Source: Dawidia cretensis (GTDB lineage: Bacteria > Bacteroidota > Bacteroidia > Cytophagales > Cyclobacteriaceae). From it: a stretch of DNA of 64,000 nt. Both the position numbers and the translations under genes were made by a program. The stretch spans positions 1 through 64,000 of the forward strand of contig NZ_JAHESE010000034.1 of the NCBI RefSeq assembly GCF_018598175.1, given 5' to 3'. Below, piece by piece: positions 27,155 to 36,285 of the stretch (its first letter is position 1; each line of letters starts with the position of its first letter). The notes below the pieces were generated by a model that searched no databases, was not told the DNA's origin, and saw only the letters and a program-made list of their open reading frames with translations.

Positions 27155-28654
27155 TCAGGCCAGGAAGCCGTGAATGAACCATTGGTAGATCTTTTCGTGG
27201 TAGTGTCCCAGGCGGAACAGCCAGTAGCGGCGCCCCGCATTGTCTTCCACACGGTAATAGTCGCGGTGCTGACCTTGTTGCAGCCACCACTCCTGCTCGA
27301 TGCGCTCCGGGCCATCGGCGCGCACAATGGTATGCAGTTGTCCTTTGTAGCGAAACAGCATGGGGGGATGGTCGGGCGTGAGCGCCGTGACCTCGATACG
27401 CTCCGGCACGGGCAGCAATTGCAGCGGGCGCAAGTGCCCGATACACCAGGGTGCCGTGGACTGCTCTTGCAGCGAGGTAGCCCGGCGGAAGGAGCGCTCC
27501 GGCCAATAGTGCTCGTCGGGCAGGTACCGGTGTATAACCTCTGTGCCCAGGCGACTGGCCAGGCGATCCACCAACTCCGACAGGCGCTGGTCGTCGAGCC
27601 CACCATAACCTTCCCACAGCTTTTCCTGGTGGTCATACTGTTCTTCTATCTTGGGCGCTTCCAATATAAACAGCTCGATGCCGAGCGCCGGCTCGATCGT
27701 GGGCAGCGACGTTTCGAATAACTTAAACAAGTGCCGCGGGTTGTGCGAAGGGCGATGGGTACCAATGGCAACCTGCTCTACTTTGCCATCCACACGATAC
27801 CCTTTCAAGACTGCGGTGCGTAAACCTTTTTGCTCCTGCTGCAGGCGTTGACACAAGGTCTGTAACAGTTGCTCCAGGGCGATGGCGATGCCTGTAGCCG
27901 TCACGATCGGCTCCAGGCAGGGCAAGCGTTCCTGGTACGCTTCGACAGGTTGTACGGATTCCAGTATTTCGTCTTCGTGACCCAGTGCCTGTCCCAGCCG
28001 TTGTAAAAAATGCTCGCCAAAGCGGCGGCGCAGCGATGCGCGCTGTACATGCATAAACTGACCGATCTGATGCAGTCCCAGCTTGTGCATGCGGGCGACA
28101 GCGTCGGCTTCCAGCCGCAACGCTTCGGGCGGCAGTACGAGCAGCCTGTCGGCGTGGCGGCGAGGCTCGATCACCCACGGCGCACAACCATAACGTGCCA
28201 CGCCCCAGGCAACGCCTGCGGTATCGGCCATGGCGGCCTGTACGTCGTAGTGACGGGCTTGCAGCTTTTTGACGATCGTTTCCAGGTACGGCGTTTCTCC
28301 ACCCCACAGGTGGGCACAGCCCGAGACGTCTAAGAGTAATCCATCGGGAGGGTCTACGGCTACGACGGGCGTAAACCGGATGCACCATTCGGCCAGGCGG
28401 TGCAGCAGCTTGTTTGCGAGCTCCGGCTTTTCGGGCAATGCCTGTAACGTGGGTTCTACTGCGCGGGCGTCGGCCAGTACCATGCCGGCATGGATGCCGC
28501 GGGCTTCTGCTACGATATTGGCCGCTACGATCGTGACCCGGCCGTGTATTGGGGCGGTGAGCACAAAAGGTTGCTTACGTCGTTCGGGTTCCCGGAGCGA
28601 GAACCAATCCGTCATTAAGTGCCGGAACCAAATCGATACATACCTGCCCGCCAT
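27155..28654 (-). CDS. imuB: Y-family polymerase-like protein ImuB
   Basis: 499 residues from ATG 28654, almost directly after imuA. The fold follows Y-family polymerases (helix-hairpin-helix region RMHKLGLHQIGQFMHVQRASLRRRFG), but the first catalytic motif, normally D-x-D-x-F/Y-x-A in DinB, reads YVSIWFRHLMTDWF, so the metal ligands are lost. That is the hallmark of ImuB, which is a non-catalytic hub that binds the sliding clamp, ImuA and DnaE2. The long upstream frame to 28900 overlaps imuA in another phase and is not used. Gene order imuA-imuB-dnaE2 supports the call. Confidence 0.93.
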   Translation of the reverse strand: MAGRYVSIWFRHLMTDWFSLREPERRKQPFVLTAPIHGRVTIVAANIVAEARGIHAGMVLADARAVEPTLQALPEKPELANKLLHRLAEWCIRFTPVVAVDPPDGLLLDVSGCAHLWGGETPYLETIVKKLQARHYDVQAAMADTAGVAWGVARYGCAPWVIEPRRHADRLLVLPPEALRLEADAVARMHKLGLHQIGQFMHVQRASLRRRFGEHFLQRLGQALGHEDEILESVQPVEAYQERLPCLEPIVTATGIAIALEQLLQTLCQRLQQEQKGLRTAVLKGYRVDGKVEQVAIGTHRPSHNPRHLFKLFETSLPTIEPALGIELFILEAPKIEEQYDHQEKLWEGYGGLDDQRLSELVDRLASRLGTEVIHRYLPDEHYWPERSFRRATSLQEQSTAPWCIGHLRPLQLLPVPERIEVTALTPDHPPMLFRYKGQLHTIVRADGPERIEQEWWLQQGQHRDYYRVEDNAGRRYWLFRLGHYHEKIYQWFIHGFLA

Positions 28655-28655
28655 A

Positions 28656-29381
28656 TCATCCCACTTGCTGTTGCTTTTCGTGTATCTGTACCGTTGTATA
28701 TACGGGTGTGAACGTGCCGTCTTCCCACCGTATATTCCACACGCCGGTTTTGCCATTGCGCATGCGCAACAACTCGACTTTCCATTGTGGGAAACCCAAT
28801 CCGGGTAAACCCTCTTCCGGTTCACTCGCCAGGGATGTGATGCGCCACCGTGACACACATGCAGTAGTACCCACGTTGCGTTGCGCATGCCGTAGCACAA
28901 AACCCGTTACGCGACTCTGCTCTACGGCCAGTTGCAACCGACGGGAGGCGGTAAAGCTTATTTCGCGCACCTCGCCCACGACGGCCGCCAGGGCACCACA
29001 CTTGAGGGCCTCTTCCATGGCCCACAATACATCACGTTCTTTTTTCAGATCCAGAAAGATGAAGCGGTCGGGTGAGACCCCAAACCCTTGCAAGGCCGGA
29101 GGAAAAAGCCTGCGCGCAGCGCTGACCCAGATAGCGACACCTTTATCGCCCATCAGCGGCGCCAGCAGGCCGGCCATGAAGCCGCTGGTAGCAGCACCTT
29201 GTTCCATACTGGCAGTCAGAAACTCGTGCACGGCACCGACTGGAAATGTGCCATTGGGGAATGCTTCCTGAAAAGGCCCTAAACTAACATCTACTGCCGC
29301 ATGGCTGCCCGGCCGGAATCCTTCGAGGCGAAGAATCTCGCGTTGCAATGCTGCAATGATATCGGCTTTTTCCGCAGACAT
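28656..29381 (-). CDS. imuA: ImuA-family mutagenesis protein
   Basis: 241 residues, RecA/SulA-like ImuA. The visible hallmarks are the opening EKADIIAALQREILRLEGF, the segment FPVGAVHEFL..., the P-loop-like loss (no GxxxxGKT) and SPDRFIFLDLKKERDVLWAMEEALKC, which matches ImuA of Bacteroidota. It heads the imuA-imuB-dnaE2 operon, just 1 bp before imuB. Its promoter carries two palindromic operators (next entry), so SOS-type induction is likely. Confidence 0.9.
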   Translation of the reverse strand: MSAEKADIIAALQREILRLEGFRPGSHAAVDVSLGPFQEAFPNGTFPVGAVHEFLTASMEQGAATSGFMAGLLAPLMGDKGVAIWVSAARRLFPPALQGFGVSPDRFIFLDLKKERDVLWAMEEALKCGALAAVVGEVREISFTASRRLQLAVEQSRVTGFVLRHAQRNVGTTACVSRWRITSLASEPEEGLPGLGFPQWKVELLRMRNGKTGVWNIRWEDGTFTPVYTTVQIHEKQQQVG

Positions 29382-29412
29382 GCTGGGCTCTTTTCATTTT
29401 GTTTGGGAAGAG

Positions 29413-29465
29413 CAAAGCTAGATAAAAACTAACATTATTAGCTATAATATCTAATAATATTAGTT
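29413..29465 (-). promoter_or_regulatory. imuA promoter with two tandem palindromic operators
   Basis: A -7 box TAGCTTTG (29420-29413 on the minus strand; 8/8 match to TAnnTTTG) sits 31 nt before the imuA ATG. Upstream are two 13-bp palindromes: O1 CTAACATTATTAG (29429-29441, one mismatch) and O2 CTAATAATATTAG (29451-29463, perfect). Their centres are 22 bp apart, that is two helical turns, and the pair also forms a 15-bp inverted repeat. O1 lies in the -33 region. This fits a repressor, perhaps LexA-like, that blocks imuAB-dnaE2. Confidence 0.6.
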
Positions 29466-29504
29466 GATCGCTAGACTTTAGGCAGAATTGGCCTGGAAAA
29501 TCGA

Positions 29505-30041
29505 TTACAGCGCCTCGGCTACGGGAAAGTCAACCGGCACGTCGGTCAGGGCATAGACATAATTGGTAAAAATTCGCATGGTGACGAGCCCTGTCAACTC
29601 CACCAGGGCAGCTTGCGGATATCCCGCCGCAAAGAAGTTGTCTACCAGGACCTCCCCGGCATGACCGTGGTTTTCAACGATGGATTTTGCCAGGCGAAGG
29701 ATGGTGTTTAGCCGTGCATCGCTTGTTTCACCGCGACGAATGTCAAGCGTCTGCGCCTTCGTGAAACCTTTGGATGTGGCGAGAATCGTGTGGGCCGCGA
29801 GACAGTATGCACATTGGTTTACTTCCGACACGATCAGGGCGACGGCCTCACGTTCTTTTGGCGTGAACATACCGGTGTTGAGCGATGCTTCAAAATCGAG
29901 AAAGCCTTTTAAGGTCGGAGCAGAATAGCCAATGGTGGCGTACAGATTGGGGAGCTTGCCTACTTTCTTTTTGATTTGATCAAAGAGTACTTGGGATGTG
30001 GGGCTTACCTCTTCGGTAATAGGTACTTGAATGGTTTTCAT
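29505..30041 (-). CDS. AhpD/carboxymuconolactone decarboxylase-family protein
   Basis: 178 residues. The alkylhydroperoxidase-type motif CAYCLAAH is at residues 77-84 (C77, C80, H84), with E73 upstream in the SEVNQC pattern, so the redox-active Cys pair and His are complete. Such proteins reduce peroxides or act as general peroxidases; many are annotated only by the CMD domain. It stands alone between imuA (same strand, 123 bp away) and the orphan lipoprotein. Confidence 0.93.
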   Translation of the reverse strand: MKTIQVPITEEVSPTSQVLFDQIKKKVGKLPNLYATIGYSAPTLKGFLDFEASLNTGMFTPKEREAVALIVSEVNQCAYCLAAHTILATSKGFTKAQTLDIRRGETSDARLNTILRLAKSIVENHGHAGEVLVDNFFAAGYPQAALVELTGLVTMRIFTNYVYALTDVPVDFPVAEAL

Positions 30042-30246
30042 ACATAATTCGAAATTGTTACTGGAGTATACGTGATGACGATCAAAAACGGATACATGAA
30101 ATGCAGGACAAAAGGGACCGTGTATAGGACAATTTCGACGTAATGAAAATTATTATGACACCTGGAACTTTGCTGATATATACTCTGTTATAAAGAATAT
30201 AAGTGTACGACTTTACATAATCCACTCCTACTAATCTTGGATCTAT

Positions 30247-30288
30247 AAAAAAGAAGAGACCGTCACATATGAAGAGACGGCCTCTTCT
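30247..30288 (-). terminator. Rho-independent terminator of the orphan lipoprotein gene
   Basis: Arms 30252-30264 (AGAAGAGACCGTC) and 30276-30288 (GACGGCCTCTTCT) pair with one G-T mismatch; the minus strand continues into a T-tract (A-run at 30247-30252). It lies 17 bp after the stop of the gene ending at 30305. The remaining 30042-30246 stretch holds no gene or clear site. Confidence 0.8.
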
Positions 30289-30304
30289 GTTATGCTATCC
30301 TTAT

Positions 30305-31729
30305 TTACTGGTTATAATATACTTCCCAACCGTATATTGTTCGCAATGCTTCCAGTTTATAAACAACATCTTGAGGAAGCGTCTCGTGAGGCACTACGCG
30401 CGAGTGCCAGAAATAACCGTTCCGAATATTTTTAGCAACAGTGTTTGCATAGATATTATCAACAAGCGCATGGTAATTATCGTCCCAATAGCTGAACCGA
30501 ACGTCGCGCAGATTGTGCTCGGCAGGCAATATCGTCGGCGTTTCCGTACTTACCCCTTGAATGATCAGCGTCTCGAGCTTAGTTTGGTAGGAAAGGTCCA
30601 GATAATCCAATTTAACGTCCATCAACTTTAAGCTTTTCAGATTCACGGCCTCGCGTATATCGATCGCTTGCATGCCATCCGGATAGGACACTCCCGTACC
30701 GGCTTCTATCGCTATGATCTTATCCAGATCATTACGCACGGAAATAGTTCGCCAGGGTTTAATCGCATAGTAATTCTTTACAAGCCTTCCACCGTCGAAT
30801 GTCTCTTTCTCTGTATAACCATCTCCCCAATCGATAAACACTGTGCCAGCGCCTTCAAAGCTCAGGTCTACCGGCGCACCTGGGAACATCCAGTGACCAT
30901 AAAAAGAAATCGACGGGCTATCCAGTGGCATCGCTTCTTCCAATATGACCTCCAACGGTATATCCTTGTATTGCGGTGCATTTTCCGGCAACGCCATGGG
31001 GCTGACGTACGAAACATACCCAGGCTTGTGGATATACAATTCAAATCCACGACCGAAAATATTATCATGCGCCACGGTATTGATCTTTGCTTCCAGTGTA
31101 ATGGTCTGATTATAATCCATAGACCCTATCAGGAATGCTGTGGCATCGGTCAGTACCAGTCCGCTGCCACTCCGCACAAAGACGGCTATACGGAAAGACT
31201 TCAGCGCGGGCGCATCGACAACGGAGAGATCAAACGATACATAACCAAAGTCCTCCGGATCGTGGTTTTGCGCGGAAATAACCTGCACCGAAATATTGGT
31301 GACACCATTGGCATCGACGGAAAAAACAAACGGCACAGGTTTGGATACATAGTGACCCAGCTGCGATTCGATCTTTGGAATCAGGAACAATATTTCCGAC
31401 GAGTCCTGTACCACCCAAAAGTCGGTGACCTTGTAATTGCCCGGCTCCAGCCGTATGGGCGCCGTGACGAGGCCTTCGCCCATACGCAAAATGTTGATCC
31501 GCGCTTGTGTCAGTACGGGTGTGCCGTCGGCTTTTGTCACTGTAATCAATACAGCGGCACCATCGGGTATCTCGGCCGTTGCGCGGCCGGAGGCATCGCC
31601 GCCCCGCAATAGCCCGAGAGAAAAGCTCACATCGCGCGGTGTAGCCACGCGCTGTTGTTCATCGTTACAAGATTGTGTGACCCACAACAGTGTCACGAAC
31701 ATCGTAAAAAGCAAAAAGAATTTTTTCAT
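30305..31729 (-). CDS. Uncharacterised lipoprotein
   Basis: 474 residues with a lipobox ending in Cys21 (VTQSCND). I do not recognise a family. The first half looks like beta-sandwich domains (GNYKVTDFWVVQDSSEI; IPDGAAVLITVTKADGTPV), which resembles DUF4493/fimbrillin-like folds; the middle has PKD-like FIDWGDGYTEK; the end (residues about 360-420) has leucine-rich repeat-like turns (LKSLKLMDVKLDYLDLSYQTKLETLIIQG). It has its own terminator and no partner gene, so it is probably a single-gene surface lipoprotein. Function unknown. Confidence 0.8.
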   Translation of the reverse strand: MKKFFLLFTMFVTLLWVTQSCNDEQQRVATPRDVSFSLGLLRGGDASGRATAEIPDGAAVLITVTKADGTPVLTQARINILRMGEGLVTAPIRLEPGNYKVTDFWVVQDSSEILFLIPKIESQLGHYVSKPVPFVFSVDANGVTNISVQVISAQNHDPEDFGYVSFDLSVVDAPALKSFRIAVFVRSGSGLVLTDATAFLIGSMDYNQTITLEAKINTVAHDNIFGRGFELYIHKPGYVSYVSPMALPENAPQYKDIPLEVILEEAMPLDSPSISFYGHWMFPGAPVDLSFEGAGTVFIDWGDGYTEKETFDGGRLVKNYYAIKPWRTISVRNDLDKIIAIEAGTGVSYPDGMQAIDIREAVNLKSLKLMDVKLDYLDLSYQTKLETLIIQGVSTETPTILPAEHNLRDVRFSYWDDNYHALVDNIYANTVAKNIRNGYFWHSRVVPHETLPQDVVYKLEALRTIYGWEVYYNQ

Positions 31730-32011
31730 AGACAGTGATATTTAAGGTTGAAAAAGAATAAAGCACAGCCATCCGGGATGTATAAATCATCCTGTTAGAA
31801 ATACTAAGAAAAAATGTAATGGTCCAGACAGAAGATACTGCCTGTTGTATCCACTGCTGGTTTGCAAAAAGACTCTATAAATACCCTGCTAACCCTTCCA
31901 TACTAGCCCGTCAACAAATTACCGGACTAAAATTAAAATATATTTGATGGCATTCGGAAGAAGTGTTGAGAAGATTTTAATACTCTAATGCAATTCTAAT
32001 ATGAATCCAAC
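31730..32011. other. Intergenic region without a gene
   Basis: This is the 5' flank of the orphan lipoprotein gene. I see no ORF with coding character, only AT-rich DNA and a weak GGATG/CATCC inverted repeat at 31776-31792. The 3' end of the stretch is the terminator at 32012-32043. Confidence 0.4.
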
Positions 32012-32043
32012 AAAAAGAGCGCCCCGATATCCGAGACGCTCTT
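32012..32043 (-). terminator. Rho-independent terminator of the stress operon
   Basis: Arms AAGAGCG (32015-32021) and CGCTCTT (32037-32043); on the minus strand the stem ends in a T-tract (A-run 32012-32016). It is 25 bp after the stop of the alcohol dehydrogenase gene, so it closes the DUF892-katE-SDR-ADH operon. Confidence 0.75.
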
Positions 32044-32068
32044 CTTTATTCTAACCTTTCCCCAATTC

Positions 32069-33238
32069 TTACTTCCAGGGATCGAGTACTACTTTTACGC
32101 AGTCTTCCTCTCTTTCTTTAAATATCTTGTAGGCATGTGATACCTCGGAAAGTGGAAGACGGTGAGTAATGATGTCGTCTAGTTTTACCTTACCCTCTAC
32201 GACATACTTCAGTAATAGATCTATGTGTTTATGCGCGGGGGCCTGGCCACCTTTAAGGGTAATGCCCTTGTCAAAGAACTGCCCTATCGGAAAATTATCA
32301 TAATGTACGGGATATACACCCAATACAGGTACAATGCCTCCCCGACGAACGGCACTCATACAGGCTTCCAATACTTTAGGCGAGCCTTTCTCCAGGTTAA
32401 TGACAGCTTTGGCCCGATCAATCAGGTTACGATCCGGTTCAAAACCGACAGCCTCGATACAGACATCGGCTCCACGCCCCTGGGTCATTGCACGAATCTT
32501 TTCCACTACTTCTTTGGCGCCGTCTTCCCAGAGAATTGTTTCACAGGCCGCGGTCGCTTCCGCCTTGGCCAGGCGATACGGCAATGTGTCGACTACGATC
32601 ACGCGGCCGGCCCCACGCAGCCAGGCGCTTTTAGCCGCCATAATACCTACGGGACCGGCACCAAAGATAGCTACGGTCTCCCCGCCCTTTACTTCACCCC
32701 AGTCCACACCGCTATAGCCTGTCGGGAATATATCAGTCAGGAAAAGCACTTGCTCGTCCGTCAGGTTATCGGGCACAATCCGGGGGCCAACGTCGGCGTA
32801 AGGCACGCGTACATACTCGGCCTGGCCACCATCATATCCACCATACAGGTCGGTATAGCCAAAAAGCGCACCGCCTTTTTCTTTTAGAATACCACCTTCC
32901 GGGCCATAGTGCTCAGGATTGCTGTTCTCACAATGTCCAGGCAAGTGATTGCTGCAAAAGAAACAGTGGCCGCAGGCAATGGGAAATGGCACCACAACCC
33001 GATCGCCGCGTTTTAGCTTTGTGACCGTCGACCCCACTTCCTCGACAATGCCCATGAACTCATGTCCGAGCACCATGGGGCGGGGCTGTGGTAAGCCACC
33101 CGAATATATATGCAGGTCCGACCCACAGATAGCCGTGGCGGTAACTTTCAGAATCACATCGCTGTTTTCCTTAATAACAGGATCGTCAACAGTATCATAT
33201 GTAACGGACCGGGGTCCATGGATGCGTGCTGCTTTCAT
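32069..33238 (-). CDS. Zinc-dependent alcohol dehydrogenase
   Basis: 389 residues, medium-chain ADH. The catalytic zinc ligands are Cys38 (TAICGSD) and His59-Glu60 (GHEFMG); the structural zinc has Cys89, Cys92, Cys95 and Cys103. The NAD-binding glycine motif GAGPVGIMAAKSA follows. It resembles the glutathione-independent formaldehyde dehydrogenase/ADH group often found with catalase and SDR genes in stress clusters. It starts 13 bp after the SDR gene; a terminator follows. It may detoxify aldehydes or provide NADH; substrate not determined. Confidence 0.92.
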   Translation of the reverse strand: MKAARIHGPRSVTYDTVDDPVIKENSDVILKVTATAICGSDLHIYSGGLPQPRPMVLGHEFMGIVEEVGSTVTKLKRGDRVVVPFPIACGHCFFCSNHLPGHCENSNPEHYGPEGGILKEKGGALFGYTDLYGGYDGGQAEYVRVPYADVGPRIVPDNLTDEQVLFLTDIFPTGYSGVDWGEVKGGETVAIFGAGPVGIMAAKSAWLRGAGRVIVVDTLPYRLAKAEATAACETILWEDGAKEVVEKIRAMTQGRGADVCIEAVGFEPDRNLIDRAKAVINLEKGSPKVLEACMSAVRRGGIVPVLGVYPVHYDNFPIGQFFDKGITLKGGQAPAHKHIDLLLKYVVEGKVKLDDIITHRLPLSEVSHAYKIFKEREEDCVKVVLDPWK

Positions 33239-33251
33239 TCGTGTCGGAAGA

Positions 33252-34067
33252 TTAGTGAACTTGTTTTTCTTTCTTCTCCCGTGCAGGACCTTGCTGCTTT
33301 TTCATTTTGTCGGCCAGTGCGCCATCGGGCGTTACGTTGCTCATGGCAACCTGCATTTTGTTCTTCATGCCCGATACCACCATATCATCGCCGTTCATCA
33401 TGGCTTCATAACCATCCTTCGCGGCGTCGGCAGCGTTATCAAGCTTGCCCTCTTGTACAATCTTAGAATCGTTCATGTCGGCTTTATTAAAGAAGTCGGT
33501 GTCGGTAGCGCCCGGTAGCAGGGCTGTAATCGTGACACCCTTGTCTTTTACCTCACTGCGCACAGCTTCGGTAAACGACTGCACAAATGCCTTGGTACCA
33601 TGGTATACTGATTGCCAGGGGCCGGGCATTTTGCTGGCGATGGAAGAAAGGTTCATGATGCGGCCATGTCCCTGGGCTACCATGTCACGCAGGAAAAGCT
33701 TCGTGAGGATCACCAGACTGGAGATATTGAGGTTAATGATATCCAGCTCACGTTGCAGGTCGGTGTCGAGGAATTCGCCATATTGACCTTGTCCCGCATC
33801 GTTGATCAGTATTTCGATGCCCAGATTTTTTGTTTTGACGTCATTGTACAGCTCAAAGGCGTTAGCCGGTACAAAAAGATCTTTCGAAATAGAGATCACG
33901 TCTATACCAAATTCGGTTTTAAGCTCGTTTGAGACGCGGATCAAGTCTTGCTCATGGCGTGCTGCCAGAATCAGGTTATAGCCATCCTTTGCCAGCAGCC
34001 GGGCCAGTTCGTAGCCAATGCCGCTGGTGCCGCCAGTCACGACAGCATATTGATTTTTAGATTCCAT
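33252..34067 (-). CDS. Short-chain dehydrogenase/reductase
   Basis: 271 residues, classical SDR. Cofactor motif TGGTSGIG (11-18), the NDAG element near 89-92, catalytic Ser (LSS near 141-142), Tyr155 and Lys159 (YHGTK) are all present. The C-terminus is long and lysine/glutamine-rich (KKQQGPAREKKEKQVH). It lies between katE and the alcohol dehydrogenase, 28 and 13 bp away, so it shares their transcript. Substrate not known. Confidence 0.93.
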   Translation of the reverse strand: MESKNQYAVVTGGTSGIGYELARLLAKDGYNLILAARHEQDLIRVSNELKTEFGIDVISISKDLFVPANAFELYNDVKTKNLGIEILINDAGQGQYGEFLDTDLQRELDIINLNISSLVILTKLFLRDMVAQGHGRIMNLSSIASKMPGPWQSVYHGTKAFVQSFTEAVRSEVKDKGVTITALLPGATDTDFFNKADMNDSKIVQEGKLDNAADAAKDGYEAMMNGDDMVVSGMKNKMQVAMSNVTPDGALADKMKKQQGPAREKKEKQVH

Positions 34068-34095
34068 AGTGTACAGGGTTTATTTTTATAATTGT

Positions 34096-36282
34096 TTATG
34101 CCGGCACCCGTCTGGGTTTTTCACGCTCCCAGAAGCGGTGCTGTTTCATAGCGAGTATAAATTTGTCAGACAGCGCCTTCAAATCCTGCAGGACGACTAT
34201 GCCTTCGCGCAGCACGGTATCCTCCTCGGCATCTGGCGGCAACTTTTTATGGAAGTATGTCGCCTCGAGCACCTGCCGGGCAGCTTCATCGGCTGCAATG
34301 GGCTTGCAATGTTTAAAGGCTTCGTTGAGAAAATGTACAGCATTAGCCTCTGCCGCCAGTGTGGCGACGCTGTTTACTCCACCGGGTACATATACAGCAT
34401 CGTATAGTACAGATGCTCCCGTGAGAAAACTATGGTGTACCTCGAGCTGCTTTTGGTCTTCGCTCAGGATAAAACCTTGTTTCGGAGCGATGATCTCCAC
34501 GATGGCGCCTTCTTTTTCCAGGGCTGTCCGGACAAGAGAAACGGCGGCATCGTCAAATCCATCGGCCGCCAGGAAGGCCACCTTGCGCGTGCGAATGCTG
34601 TTCTTGACCGTGTTGGCCATGCTAAGCGCTTCTGAACGGGCAAGCTTTCCTTCCGGGTTGACCGATTCATAGGATTGTGGATCGGCATCGGCGGGAATGC
34701 TCTGGTTAACTGTTCCGGGCAGCTCTTTGGGAATGGAAAGGCCCAACCCATAGGCTACCTCATTGGCGAGGCCGTTGTCGATATTCGCCAGGATCACCAG
34801 CATGCGCTCGCGGATCGCCACCGTCTTGACTTTGCCCAACTCAAAACGGAGCGCATCGATAATGTGGTTCTTCTCGGGCTCGGACTGGCTACTAAAAAAC
34901 AATCTGGCCTGGCTAAAGTGATCGCGGAAACTGGGACTGCGCTCGCGTACCTTGTGCGCGTCGATGCGCTCGGCATGCGAGGTAAATCCACCCTCTGCGA
35001 ATTTGGCCTGGAAGGGGCAGCCGCCGCCCAGCGTGTTAGGACTGTAGCTGGATTTGCCACGGTTGATCATCTGCCGTCCGTAGCCATCACGCTGGTTATT
35101 ATGCAGCGGGGCGATGGTGCGGTTGATCGGCAGCTCGTGGAAATTCGGTCCGCCCAGGCGGATTAGTTGGGTATCGGTATAGGAGAACAAACGGCCTTGC
35201 AACAGCGGATCGTTTGTAAAGTCAATACCGGGCACCACGTGGCCGATGTGAAACGCCACCTGCTCGGTCTCGGCAAAGAAGTTGTCGGGATTACGGTTGA
35301 GCGTCAGTTTGCCCACCCGTTGTACCGGCACTAATTCTTCCGGAATGATCTTGGTAGGGTCAAGCAAGTCGAAGTCGAACTTGTGCTCATCCGCTTCGGG
35401 CACGATCTGCAACCCCAGCTCCCATTCGGGAAAGTTGCCACTGGCAATGGCATCCCACAGGTCGCGGCGGTGGAAGTCAGGGTCTTTGCCCGAGATGTTC
35501 TGGGCTTCATCCCACGCTACGGAATGTACACCCAACAGCGGCTTCCAATGGAACTTGACGAAATGTGATTCGTTCTTGTCGTTGACAAGCCGGAAGGTGT
35601 GCACACCAAATCCCTCCATCATACGGTAGCTGCGGGGAATGGCACGGTCGCTCATCGCCCACATGATCATGTGCGCAGACTCCGGCATGAGGGATATAAA
35701 ATCCCAGAAGGTATCGTGCGCCGAGGCGGCTTGTGGTATTTCGTTATCGGGCTCAGGCTTGACTGCGTGGATGAGGTCGGGGAACTTCATGGCGTCTTGT
35801 ATAAAGAAGACGGGCATATTGTTGCCGACGAGGTCAAAGTTTCCTTCTTGTGTATAAAACTTCACGGCAAAACCCCGCACGTCACGTGCGAGGTCTGTAG
35901 AGCCGCGGGAGCCTGCTACCGTAGAGAACCGGACAAATACCGGCGTCTCTCTGGTAGGGTCCTGTAGAAATCCGGCACGCGTGTAGGGTGCCAGTGACTT
36001 ATATACTTTAAAGACACCGTGGGCAGCAGACCCACGGGCGTGTACGATACGTTCCGGTATGCGCTCGTGATCGAAGTGAGTGATCTTTTCACGCATGATG
36101 AAATCCTCCAGCAGCGTGGGACCTCGGTCACCGGCCTTCAACGAATTTTGATCATCGTTTATCCGAACGCCCTGGTTGGTGGTCATGAACTCGCCGGTGC
36201 TTACTTCAATATCCGGTGCGAGGTCTTTTGCTTTGTCGTTTTCGTTCGGCAAAGCTGGATTGTCTGTTGTGTTTTTGCTCAT
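34096..36282 (-). CDS. katE: Large-subunit catalase (HPII/KatE-type)
   Basis: 728 residues, which fits the large clade 2 catalases. The catalytic His81 lies in VHARGSAAHG, the Asn in GNNMPVFFIQDAMKFPD, and the proximal heme Tyr in LFSYTDTQ. After the core comes a C-terminal DJ-1/PfpI-like domain (residues about 590-728; KVAFLAADGFDDAAV), typical of HPII. It breaks down H2O2 in the cytoplasm. It starts 3 bp after the DUF892 gene and is followed by SDR and ADH genes in one operon. Confidence 0.97.
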   Translation of the reverse strand: MSKNTTDNPALPNENDKAKDLAPDIEVSTGEFMTTNQGVRINDDQNSLKAGDRGPTLLEDFIMREKITHFDHERIPERIVHARGSAAHGVFKVYKSLAPYTRAGFLQDPTRETPVFVRFSTVAGSRGSTDLARDVRGFAVKFYTQEGNFDLVGNNMPVFFIQDAMKFPDLIHAVKPEPDNEIPQAASAHDTFWDFISLMPESAHMIMWAMSDRAIPRSYRMMEGFGVHTFRLVNDKNESHFVKFHWKPLLGVHSVAWDEAQNISGKDPDFHRRDLWDAIASGNFPEWELGLQIVPEADEHKFDFDLLDPTKIIPEELVPVQRVGKLTLNRNPDNFFAETEQVAFHIGHVVPGIDFTNDPLLQGRLFSYTDTQLIRLGGPNFHELPINRTIAPLHNNQRDGYGRQMINRGKSSYSPNTLGGGCPFQAKFAEGGFTSHAERIDAHKVRERSPSFRDHFSQARLFFSSQSEPEKNHIIDALRFELGKVKTVAIRERMLVILANIDNGLANEVAYGLGLSIPKELPGTVNQSIPADADPQSYESVNPEGKLARSEALSMANTVKNSIRTRKVAFLAADGFDDAAVSLVRTALEKEGAIVEIIAPKQGFILSEDQKQLEVHHSFLTGASVLYDAVYVPGGVNSVATLAAEANAVHFLNEAFKHCKPIAADEAARQVLEATYFHKKLPPDAEEDTVLREGIVVLQDLKALSDKFILAMKQHRFWEREKPRRVPA

Positions 36283-36285
36283 AGG

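Noticed and set aside
27136-27636. In-frame upstream extension of dnaE2
   Set aside because: The added residues are basic and Cys/Ser/Trp-rich, lie inside imuB in another frame, and the DnaE2 PHP domain begins exactly at ATG 27135.
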